This document shows, one piece after another, positions 57,305 through 64,000 of a DNA stretch of 64,000 nt. Location: positions 153,176 to 217,175 of the forward strand of contig NZ_KE384441.1 of the NCBI RefSeq assembly GCF_000425725.1. Reading direction: 5' to 3'. Source of the DNA: Halomonas halocynthiae DSM 14573 (GTDB taxonomy: Bacteria > Pseudomonadota > Gammaproteobacteria > Pseudomonadales > Halomonadaceae). A program made the position numbers and the translations under genes. A model generated the notes under the pieces. The model ran no database searches and had not been told where the DNA came from. It was given only the letters and a program-made list of their open reading frames with translations. How positions within the stretch are numbered: position 1 is the first letter of the stretch; each line of letters starts with the position of its first letter.

Positions 57305-57348
57305 TTGTGTGGTGTACCACTCAAGCGGTACGCGTGAAGGAATTATCC

Positions 57349-59139
57349 TCAGTGAACGATCGACTTACCAGCACCTTTCGGGTAACGCACGCTTTCTACG
57401 AGGTCCTGAATGTGTTGCGGTGGTGCCGCTGTGACGCGAGATACCAAGAAGGCCACAGTGAAGTTGAGGATGGCACCTACAGCCCCGAAGGATAGCGGCG
57501 AGATGCCGAAGATCCAGTTGTCGGGTGTGTTCGGCAGCATGTTAGTGCCCGGAATGAAGAACCAGCCCAGGTACGTAAAGATGTACAGCAAGGTAGCGCA
57601 AAGGCCCGTCAGCATGCCAGCAACGGCACCCACGTTGTTCATGCGCTTGGAGAAGATACCCATCATCAGCACTGGGAACAGTGACGCACCGGCAATACCG
57701 AAGGCAAGTGCCACTGTTTGTGCTGCAAAACCTGGCGGATTCAGTCCGAGATAGGTCGCCAAGAGAATGGAGCCCCCCATGGATATCCGAGCCGTCAGCA
57801 TTTCTGATTTCTCAGAGATTCCTGGGTTAATCATTGTTTTGATCAAGTCATGACTGATGGCTGATGAGATAGCCAGCAGTAGCCCTGCGGCGGTCGACAG
57901 TGCTGCTGCAATCCCCCCCGCGGCGATCAAACCGATGACCCAAGGTGGAAGGTTGGCAATCTCGGGGTTAGCCAGAACCAGAATGTCGTTGTTGACGTAC
58001 AGCTCGTTGCCTTTCCAGTTACGCTCGGCCGCTACTGGAGCAAACTCTTCGTTCTTATCGTTGTAAACCTGGATACGGCCATCGTCGTTTTTGTCATCAA
58101 AGGTGATCAGGCCAGTTTCTTCCCAGGTTTTGATCCACTCTGGACGGTTTTCGTAGTAAATCGGGTTGAGTGCTGCTTGTTCGTAGTTTTCGCCAACCAT
58201 TTCCGGATAGACGGTGGTCATCAGGTTGAGGCGTGCCATGGCACCAACCGCAGGAGCGGTCAGGTATAGCAGGGCGATGAACACCAGAGCCCAGCCCGCA
58301 GACCAACGAGCATCAGCAACCTTGGGAACGGTGAAGAAGCGGATGATAACGTGTGGCAGACCAGCAGTACCAACCATCAATGACAGGGTGAACAGCACCA
58401 TGTTCAGTTTGTTATCGATATCGGCGGTGTAGTCGTGAAAGCCTAGAGCAACAATGACATCATCGAGTTTGGTGAGTAGTGGCTCTCCTGCCTCTTTGTA
58501 GTCGCTGAACAAGCCAAGGCCTGGAATCGGGTTACCGGTCAGTTCCAGCGAAATAAATACTGCCGGAATGGTGTAAGCAATGATCAGTACGACGTACTGA
58601 GCTACCTGAGTGTAGGTGATGCCCTTCATGCCGCCAAAGACGGCGTATAAGAACACAATCAGCGCAGCGATCCAGATGCCCCAGGTATTGCTAACTTCAA
58701 GAAAGCGTGAGAAGGCAACACCGGCTCCCGTCATCTGGCCGATAACATAGGTTACCGACGCGATGATCAGACAGATTACTGCCAGCAGCCGAGCGGTGCG
58801 GCTGTAGTAGCGGTCGCCGATAAAGTCGGGTACGGTGAATTTGCCAAATTTACGCAGGTAAGGCGCAAGCAGCATGGCCAGCAGCACATAGCCACCGGTC
58901 CAGCCCATCAAAAAGCTAGAGTTGGCATAGCCGCCAGACGCGAGAAGACCCGCCATGGAAATAAAGGATGCAGCGGACATCCAGTCAGCAGCGGTAGCCA
59001 TGCCATTAGTAATGGGGTGTACACCGCCACCGGCAACGTAGAAATCTTTGGCCGATCCCGCGCGTGCCCAGATGGCGATACCAATGTAGAGGGCAAATGA
59101 TGCCCCTACAAAGAGAAGATTGATTGCATATTGGCTCAT
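57349..59139 (-). CDS. Sodium:solute symporter, VC_2705-type large subunit
   Basis: A 596-residue SLC5-family carrier with about thirteen helices. It opens INLLFVGASFALYIGIAIWA and has DFYVAGGGVHPITNGMATAA, GGMKGITYTQVAQYVVLI and the conserved FGIAGASLFPVLMMGIFSKR. A 60-residue insert near 320-390 is hydrophilic and acidic (DDKNDDGRIQVYNDKNEEF), the kind seen in this subgroup, possibly periplasmic and maybe calcium-binding. Relatives move acetate or other short acids with sodium. It begins six bases after the DUF4212 gene, its small partner subunit. Confidence 0.92.
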   Translation of the reverse strand: MSQYAINLLFVGASFALYIGIAIWARAGSAKDFYVAGGGVHPITNGMATAADWMSAASFISMAGLLASGGYANSSFLMGWTGGYVLLAMLLAPYLRKFGKFTVPDFIGDRYYSRTARLLAVICLIIASVTYVIGQMTGAGVAFSRFLEVSNTWGIWIAALIVFLYAVFGGMKGITYTQVAQYVVLIIAYTIPAVFISLELTGNPIPGLGLFSDYKEAGEPLLTKLDDVIVALGFHDYTADIDNKLNMVLFTLSLMVGTAGLPHVIIRFFTVPKVADARWSAGWALVFIALLYLTAPAVGAMARLNLMTTVYPEMVGENYEQAALNPIYYENRPEWIKTWEETGLITFDDKNDDGRIQVYNDKNEEFAPVAAERNWKGNELYVNNDILVLANPEIANLPPWVIGLIAAGGIAAALSTAAGLLLAISSAISHDLIKTMINPGISEKSEMLTARISMGGSILLATYLGLNPPGFAAQTVALAFGIAGASLFPVLMMGIFSKRMNNVGAVAGMLTGLCATLLYIFTYLGWFFIPGTNMLPNTPDNWIFGISPLSFGAVGAILNFTVAFLVSRVTAAPPQHIQDLVESVRYPKGAGKSIVH

Positions 59140-59145
59140 ATTATT

Positions 59146-59415
59146 TTACTCCCCGAGGCCATATTTTTTATCTAGGCTATTCATGCGCCAGGCATAGAAA
59201 AACGTGATGACGATGAATGTCAGGATGGAGCCCTGCTGGGCAAACCAGAAGCCAAGATCTGTTCCGCCAACGGCAATGCCCGAGAGTAATGGGCGTAGCA
59301 GAATAGCGAAGCCATAGGAAACCAATGCCCATACGAACAGGCAGCCAAAAATGAGCCTGACGTTAGACTTCCAGTAATCATTGGATTCCACTTTGGGTGT
59401 TTGTTCGTCTGCCAT
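59146..59415 (-). CDS. DUF4212 small subunit of the sodium:solute symporter
   Basis: An 89-residue protein with two helices. ESNDYWKSNVRLIFGCLFVWALVSYG and WFAQQGSILTFIVITFFYAWRMNSLDKKYG match DUF4212, the small subunit regularly encoded just before VC_2705-type symporters. It is the first gene of the pair. ATG 59415 is close to the start of the long divergent control region shared with the DUF294 gene. Confidence 0.94.
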   Translation of the reverse strand: MADEQTPKVESNDYWKSNVRLIFGCLFVWALVSYGFAILLRPLLSGIAVGGTDLGFWFAQQGSILTFIVITFFYAWRMNSLDKKYGLGE

Positions 59416-59963
59416 GAGTGGTATTCCCCGTTTGTTATTGAAGTGTCGTTCTGAGTCTAGAGCTTCGAGCTTTTAGCTAAAGTGCGCGTTAGTTGCCCGC
59501 CGAATCAGACCTGGATACGTGAGAATTACTGACCATTTTCAAGCGTGTGCCAGAGCAATTAATGCCCAGTGCTCTAGTTTTGTCTCATGAGTCATGCTGA
59601 GCAAAAAACGTATAAATAGAATCCCATACTTTCGTATCATTAGATTTTTATAATAAAAAAGTATTTTTTATTTTTATTTAAAACAACAAGATACATTGTT
59701 TTTTATTGGCATGCCTTGTCATGAAATGGTGGCTTCTAGGACGATTGTCTAGCTTGGTTCTCGGTTGTGAGCGATAAACGGAGTGACAAAATGCGAGATA
59801 ACAGTCGCTGTTAGAACCATGGTCTAGATACTGGAGTGTATGTCTCTTTTGTTAACCTCAATTCAGGAGGGGCCGATCATTGTGAGTATTGGCCTTTACG
59901 GAAACTGGGGGCAGGCTCGGTGGTATTTTTCGAGATAGCACTCCATGCAAGAGGGTTCTGGAT
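59416..59963. promoter_or_regulatory. 548-base divergent control region
   Basis: No gene is seen. The middle (59632-59705) is very AT-rich and holds a perfect inverted repeat, ATAAAAAA-GTA-TTTTTTAT at 59653-59671. The region must carry the promoters of the symporter operon and of the cNMP/CBS/DUF294 gene. I could not define a regulator site. Confidence 0.6.
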
Positions 59964-61784
59964 ATGGTTGAGATAGATCTCTCACGGGTACCATTCAGCC
60001 TGCTTGACAAGCAGGCACAGCAAAAGCTGTGCAGTAACGCAGTGTTAGTGACGTATCCGGCGGGTGCTGTACTTATCGAAAAAGGTGCGCCGGGTGAGCA
60101 TGTCTATATTGTTCAGTCGGGCGAAATTATTGAGCTTGATCCAGATCGCTCTGGAGCTGACGCCCAGATAGGGCGTTTCTGTGAGGGTGATACGTTCGGA
60201 GCCATTAGCGTTTTTAATGGTACGAGTCGTTACCGGTTTTGCGCGACGCAGGATAGTCGCTGTTATTTATTGTCTGCGGCGTTGTTCATGTCGCTGTGTG
60301 ATGCTTCGTTAGACTTTGCTAACTTCTTTCGCTTGCGTTTATCGGAAAAAGCGCGGCTTATCACTGCGCACCGAAATGAAGGCGGCGTTGGAATGACAGG
60401 CTTCATGTTGGCTCAGGTGAGCGACTGCATGCGTGATCCTCTTTGTCTGACATCTGATGCCAGTATTGCTGAAGCCGTGCGCTGTCTAGATAAAGGTCAT
60501 GCAGACAGTCTGTTGGTGACGAGTGATCAAGGGCTGGGCGTGGTCACAAAAACTGACTTACTTAACGCGCTTGTCTTGCAGGGACTGTCGCAGCAAACAC
60601 CGACGGAAGACGTGGCGAACTATCGCCTGATCTCGGTGACTCCCGGCCAGTATCTCTTTGAGGCACTGGTCAGTATGACACGTCATCAGGTGTCGCGAGT
60701 GGTGGTGGTGAGTCAGGACCAAGCGGTCGGTGTGGTTGAGCTAACAGATGTGCTGGATTATTTCTCGAGCCGTAGCCATGCCATTGCGCTACAGGTAGAG
60801 CAAGCGGATAACCTGGAAGCGCTGGCTGCGGCCAGTCATCGACAGGAATCACTGGTAAGGGCGTTGATGAGCCAAGGCATCAAGCTGCGCTTTGCCATGG
60901 GGCTGCTGTCGGCGATTAACGGACGCATCATGAGCAAGGCATGGAATTTTGTTGTGGGTGATGCCTTTGATCAGAGTGCCTGTTTGATTGTGATGGGGAG
61001 TGAAGGCCGAGGAGAGCAAATTCTCAAGACCGATCAGGACAATGGGCTGATTATCGAAGATGGTCTCGAATGGCCAGCGCTTGAGCGCACTATGCAAAAA
61101 CTGACGCAGACACTGATTGCTTTGGGCTACCCCTCTTGCCCTGGCAATATTATGGTATCTAATCCCGAGTGGTGTGGTACCGAAAGTGAGTGGCGCAAAC
61201 GAATTGCTCATTGGGCTGAGGCGCGCGATGGCGACAGCCTGATGAAATTAGTTATTTTGCTGGATGCCAGTGGTGTTGCGGGTAATACGGCATTGCTTGA
61301 TCGCTTGAGGGAGTGGCTGTTTGAATGCTGCACACGCGACCAGCTGCTACTTTCAACATTGGCCCGTCCGGCGCTGGGGTTTGCCACGCCGCTGACTTTC
61401 TTCGGCTCGCTTAAAAAATCGCGCCAAGGTATCGATATCAAAAAGGGTGGTATTTTTCCTATTGTTCATGGCGTTAGAGTGATGGCGCTGGAGAGTCGGG
61501 TGTTGGCGACCTCGACCTTGGAGCGCCTTGACGCCTTGGTTGCGGCAGGGCGACTGGATGAGCATTTTGCTGAAGACCTTGGTGAAGCGTTAGCGCTGTT
61601 TATCGAGCTGCGACTAAGCCAGCAATTGGTCAGTGTCAACGTCGAGGGGGAGCCTGTGCCAACGAACTTACTAAAAACTCAAGAGCTGTCGTCTTTGGAG
61701 CGTGACCTGTTGCGTGAGTCGTTACATATCGTCAAAGAACTCAAGCAACGTTTGTCGCACCGTTTCCACCTGGAATATTCCTAG
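59964..61784 (+). CDS. cNMP-binding/CBS/DUF294 nucleotidyltransferase-like protein
   Basis: A 606-residue signalling protein. Residues 10-125 form a cyclic-nucleotide-binding domain (VLIEKGAPGEHVYIVQSGEI). Residues 145-275 form a CBS pair (LTSDASIAEAVRCLDKGHAD, YRLISVTPGQYLFEALVSM). The next part is DUF294, a nucleotidyltransferase-like domain with G345-S346 and Asp357/Asp359 in GSEGRGEQILKTDQDN, and DUF294_C follows. Such proteins often accompany SLC5 symporters and sensor kinases, here divergent from the symporter pair. ATG 59964 has AGAGGG upstream; a longer frame from 59889 looks spurious. The target of any nucleotide transfer is unknown. Confidence 0.9.
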   Translation: MVEIDLSRVPFSLLDKQAQQKLCSNAVLVTYPAGAVLIEKGAPGEHVYIVQSGEIIELDPDRSGADAQIGRFCEGDTFGAISVFNGTSRYRFCATQDSRCYLLSAALFMSLCDASLDFANFFRLRLSEKARLITAHRNEGGVGMTGFMLAQVSDCMRDPLCLTSDASIAEAVRCLDKGHADSLLVTSDQGLGVVTKTDLLNALVLQGLSQQTPTEDVANYRLISVTPGQYLFEALVSMTRHQVSRVVVVSQDQAVGVVELTDVLDYFSSRSHAIALQVEQADNLEALAAASHRQESLVRALMSQGIKLRFAMGLLSAINGRIMSKAWNFVVGDAFDQSACLIVMGSEGRGEQILKTDQDNGLIIEDGLEWPALERTMQKLTQTLIALGYPSCPGNIMVSNPEWCGTESEWRKRIAHWAEARDGDSLMKLVILLDASGVAGNTALLDRLREWLFECCTRDQLLLSTLARPALGFATPLTFFGSLKKSRQGIDIKKGGIFPIVHGVRVMALESRVLATSTLERLDALVAAGRLDEHFAEDLGEALALFIELRLSQQLVSVNVEGEPVPTNLLKTQELSSLERDLLRESLHIVKELKQRLSHRFHLEYS

Positions 61785-61907
61785 GTTTTACTTGTGTCGC
61801 AGGGGCGGCTGTTATTGATCTGGTGAGTAATCAGATTTCGATCACAGCCCGTGGCAATGGTAGGATAGGCGGCTGTCTATCCCTGACGCACTGGTAGCGC
61901 CCTGATT

Positions 61908-62891
61908 ATGCAAGATGCCGCTGTTTTTGATCCTCACCAGAACGCTGAGCAACTTTTTGAAGGCTCGCAGACTGGTAGCACGCTTGAGACGCGTGACGTA
62001 TATCCTGACGCGTTGGCTGACCCCGCCAAGCAGCGCAAACATGGCGCGCGCGATAGTCGCAATGAAAAAGCACGCCGTGATTTTAATAAGTTGCACAAAC
62101 GTCTGAGACGGCAAGTAGGTAATGCCATCATTGATTATCAGATGATCAATGAGGGGGATCGAGTGATGGTGTGCTTATCCGGAGGCAAGGATAGCTACAC
62201 CATGCTAGAGATTCTGCGCAGCCTTCAGCGCAATGCGCCCGTCAACTTTTCGTTGGTGGCGGTTAACCTGGACCAGAAGCAGCCGGGGTTTCCTGAACAC
62301 GTTTTGCCCAACTACCTGGAAGGGCTGGGTGTTGAATACCATATCCTTGAGCGCGATACCTATTCGGTGGTGAAAGAGAAAACCCCCGAAGGCAAGACGA
62401 CCTGTGCGCTGTGTTCGCGGCTCAGGCGTGGCTCGCTATATGGGTTTGCAGAACAGATTGGTGCTAACAAGATTGCGCTGGGGCATCATCGTGAGGACAT
62501 TCTTGAAACGCTGTTTTTGAACATGTTTTTCGGCGGAAGCCTCAAGGCTATGCCGCCCAAGCTGCTATCTGATGATGGTAAAAACGTGGTGATTCGTCCA
62601 CTGGCGTATTGTCGTGAGGCCGATATTATCGAGTTCTCGCAGCGTATGGCGTTCCCGATTATTCCCTGTAATTTGTGTGGTTCGCAACCCAACATGCAGC
62701 GTCAGGTGATCAAGGAAATGCTTAGTGACTGGGAGCGTAATCATCCTGGGCGACTGGACAGTATGTTCAAGGCTGTAACCAATGTGGCCCCGTCGCAACT
62801 GGCTGATCGCGAGCTGTTTGATTTTGCTGGCCTGGAAAACAAGCAAGCCAGCATGCGGGACAGACGAATTGATATCCAGCAGGAGTGTTGA
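61908..62891 (+). CDS. ttcA: tRNA 2-thiocytidine synthase TtcA
   Basis: A 327-residue enzyme that thiolates cytidine 32 in tRNA, using ATP and a 4Fe-4S cluster. The PP-loop is [15 protein letters not shown]. Cluster Cys pairs are CALC in [16 protein letters not shown] and CNLC in IPCNLCGSQ, and [21 protein letters not shown] lies between. The first 45 residues are a non-conserved, charged extension. An internal ATG at 62041, before the conserved core, is a possible start, but the first ATG is kept. Confidence 0.94.
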   Translation: MQDAAVFDPHQNAEQLFEGSQTGSTLETRDVYPDALADPAKQRKHGARDSRNEKARRDFNKLHKRLRRQVGNAIIDYQMINEGDRVMVCLSGGKDSYTMLEILRSLQRNAPVNFSLVAVNLDQKQPGFPEHVLPNYLEGLGVEYHILERDTYSVVKEKTPEGKTTCALCSRLRRGSLYGFAEQIGANKIALGHHREDILETLFLNMFFGGSLKAMPPKLLSDDGKNVVIRPLAYCREADIIEFSQRMAFPIIPCNLCGSQPNMQRQVIKEMLSDWERNHPGRLDSMFKAVTNVAPSQLADRELFDFAGLENKQASMRDRRIDIQQEC

Positions 62892-62938
62892 GTGGTTTAG
62901 CTGCTGCTTGGTGCGTTGATCATAAAAAATGATGGGCG

Positions 62939-63682
62939 CTAACGGCAGCTTTCCTGTTCAGCTACCTCAACCAGGGTGTCGAAGTTGAGAATGTTCACTT
63001 CGCGGCCTGACACAGAAATTAACCCCTGTTGCTGAAAGCGGCTGAGAATGCGGCTGACCGTTTCCACCGCTAGGCCTAGATAGTTGCCGATATCGGCCCG
63101 AGACATGGGGAGGCGGAAGCTGAAAGGCGAATAACCACGGCGACGAAAGCGGTCTGATAACCCAGTCAGAAAAGTGGCGAGGCGTTGGTCTGCCGTTTTG
63201 CGTGACAGCAAGCGCATCATGCGCCGATCATCGCGGATTTCCTTACTCATGCTGCGAAACAGCTGGGCTCGCAGGTCAGGAAGGTTTTCGGAGAGGCTGT
63301 CCAGACGGTCAAAAGGAATTTCACACACCGTGGTTGTTTCTAGTGCGACCACGGTACCCATATAGGCTTGCTCATCAATGCCATCCAACCCTATTAGCTC
63401 GCTGGGAAGGTAGAAGTTGGTCAACTGTTCATCGCCACAGCCTTCAGTAGTGGTCTGCTTAAGGCTGCCTGAGCGTACGGCATAAACGCTGCGGAAGCTG
63501 TCGTTCTGATGAAACAGCACCTCACCTCTTTTCAGTGGTGAACGGCGACGTATGATAGCGTCGAACTGGTCCATGTCCTCCAGCTGAAGTGCCAGCGGTA
63601 GGCACAGCGAGCTGAGGCTGCAGGTCTGGCAGCGCGTCTCTTGCAAAAGTGAGCGTCGCCAGTTGGCTGCAATATCCGACAT
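62939..63682 (-). CDS. anr: FNR/Anr-family oxygen-sensing regulator
   Basis: A 247-residue CRP/FNR regulator. Three N-terminal Cys, at 18, 21 and 27, and a fourth, Cys121, match the 4Fe-4S ligands of FNR. The recognition helix AVETVSRILSRF has the Glu-x-x-Ser-Arg pattern that reads TTGAT-N4-ATCAA. It switches on genes for low-oxygen growth when the cluster is intact. The gene is convergent with ttcA, 47 bases between the stops, an arrangement seen in other gammaproteobacteria. AGGAGG precedes ATG 63682. The name anr is used in Pseudomonas and Halomonas, fnr in enterics. Confidence 0.94.
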   Translation of the reverse strand: MSDIAANWRRSLLQETRCQTCSLSSLCLPLALQLEDMDQFDAIIRRRSPLKRGEVLFHQNDSFRSVYAVRSGSLKQTTTEGCGDEQLTNFYLPSELIGLDGIDEQAYMGTVVALETTTVCEIPFDRLDSLSENLPDLRAQLFRSMSKEIRDDRRMMRLLSRKTADQRLATFLTGLSDRFRRRGYSPFSFRLPMSRADIGNYLGLAVETVSRILSRFQQQGLISVSGREVNILNFDTLVEVAEQESCR

Positions 63683-63790
63683 GCTGTCCTCCTTAAAATT
63701 GGCTCTGGCCCTATTATGGAGGTTTCTTACAGTGGATCAAGGGAGCTTGGCTTGCCGGTTGAGTATTCTGTGTCTCGTTGGGTGTCAGCT

Positions 63791-64000
63791 CTATTGTAAA
63801 ACGCGTCCATTTGGCCCGATAGTCAGTTGCTCGCAAGTCTGCCATCGGTGCTGCTGTGCAATGGCATCCGTTAATTCGGCACCCTGGCGGGCATAGAGGC
63901 AGTGTTTCGGAATGGGGGATGTGGGGTGGTCGGCCTTTGTAGAAATGGCTTCGTAGCCAGCGTTATTGAGCACTTTTCGCGCCATCTCGTGCAGGTGGCT
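63791..64000 (-). CDS. C-terminal end of an unrecognised protein (cut by the window edge)
   Basis: The minus strand is open from the window edge to TAG at 63791-63793, giving at least 69 residues. The fragment includes HEMARKVLNNAGYEAIS, PIPKHCLYARQGAEL and EQLTIGPNGRVLQ at the end. It reads like real protein, but I cannot assign a family. The ATG at 63985 is probably internal, because the frame continues upstream without a stop. It is on the same strand as the Anr gene, 108 bases before it. Confidence 0.5.
   Translation of the reverse strand, partial: SHLHEMARKVLNNAGYEAISTKADHPTSPIPKHCLYARQGAELTDAIAQQHRWQTCEQLTIGPNGRVLQ

Overview
The window looks like chromosomal DNA of a halophilic gammaproteobacterium, most likely a Halomonas or close relative in the Halomonadaceae. 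This is an inference from gene content and protein style: a BCCT compatible-solute transporter, acidic tails on ScpA and ScpB, an SLC5-type sensor kinase beside a DUF4212/sodium-solute symporter pair, a NlpE-META lipoprotein and a CofD-like protein of the GAK type. I see no phage, insertion sequence, CRISPR array or rRNA. Genes are dense and lie on both strands. Two identical tRNA-Lys(UUU) genes sit near 48.1-48.35 kb.

Layout. 0-2.9 kb: start of a LysR regulator, an FMN reductase, a cytochrome b561, a YceI protein and a membrane-anchored retropepsin-like protease. 3.0-7.6 kb: a minus-strand run of membrane protein, TelA-like protein, UMF1-type MFS carrier and nitronate monooxygenase. 7.7-14.3 kb: small membrane proteins, a DEDD exonuclease, a Sel1 protein, YaaA, a Tim44-like protein, a glutaredoxin, an ABM monooxygenase, a CofD-like protein and a DUF2799 lipoprotein. 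14.4-19.3 kb: an RND efflux operon (lipoprotein adaptor, pump, TetR regulator).

19.5-28.2 kb is the most distinctive part: an ALDH7-type semialdehyde dehydrogenase, a 939-residue protein joining a hydroxylysine-kinase-like domain to a phospho-lyase-type class III aminotransferase, a complete polar/basic amino-acid ABC importer, and a GcvA-like LysR regulator. In animals the three enzyme activities make up the 5-hydroxylysine catabolic route, so I read this as a candidate uptake-and-degradation operon for hydroxylysine or a similar hydroxylated diamino acid. ArgP and a LysE-type exporter follow at 28.8-30.4 kb, with a possible 30-residue gene between.

30.5-47.9 kb is mostly housekeeping: NlpE-META lipoprotein, YebC-family protein, BCCT transporter, TesB, TadA, MltF, PurL, a zinc ribbon, a crotonase, RadD, ScpA-ScpB-RluB and a PAP2 phosphatase. 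48.1-52.7 kb: tRNA-Lys pair, NadA, BepA-like protease, TusA-like protein and an AI-2E/PerM exporter. 52.7-61.8 kb resembles the CrbS acetate-responsive neighbourhood: a giant SLC5-PAS-kinase-receiver sensor, a symporter with its DUF4212 partner, and a divergent cNMP/CBS/DUF294 protein. 61.9-64.0 kb: TtcA, an FNR/Anr oxygen sensor and the end of an unrecognised gene.
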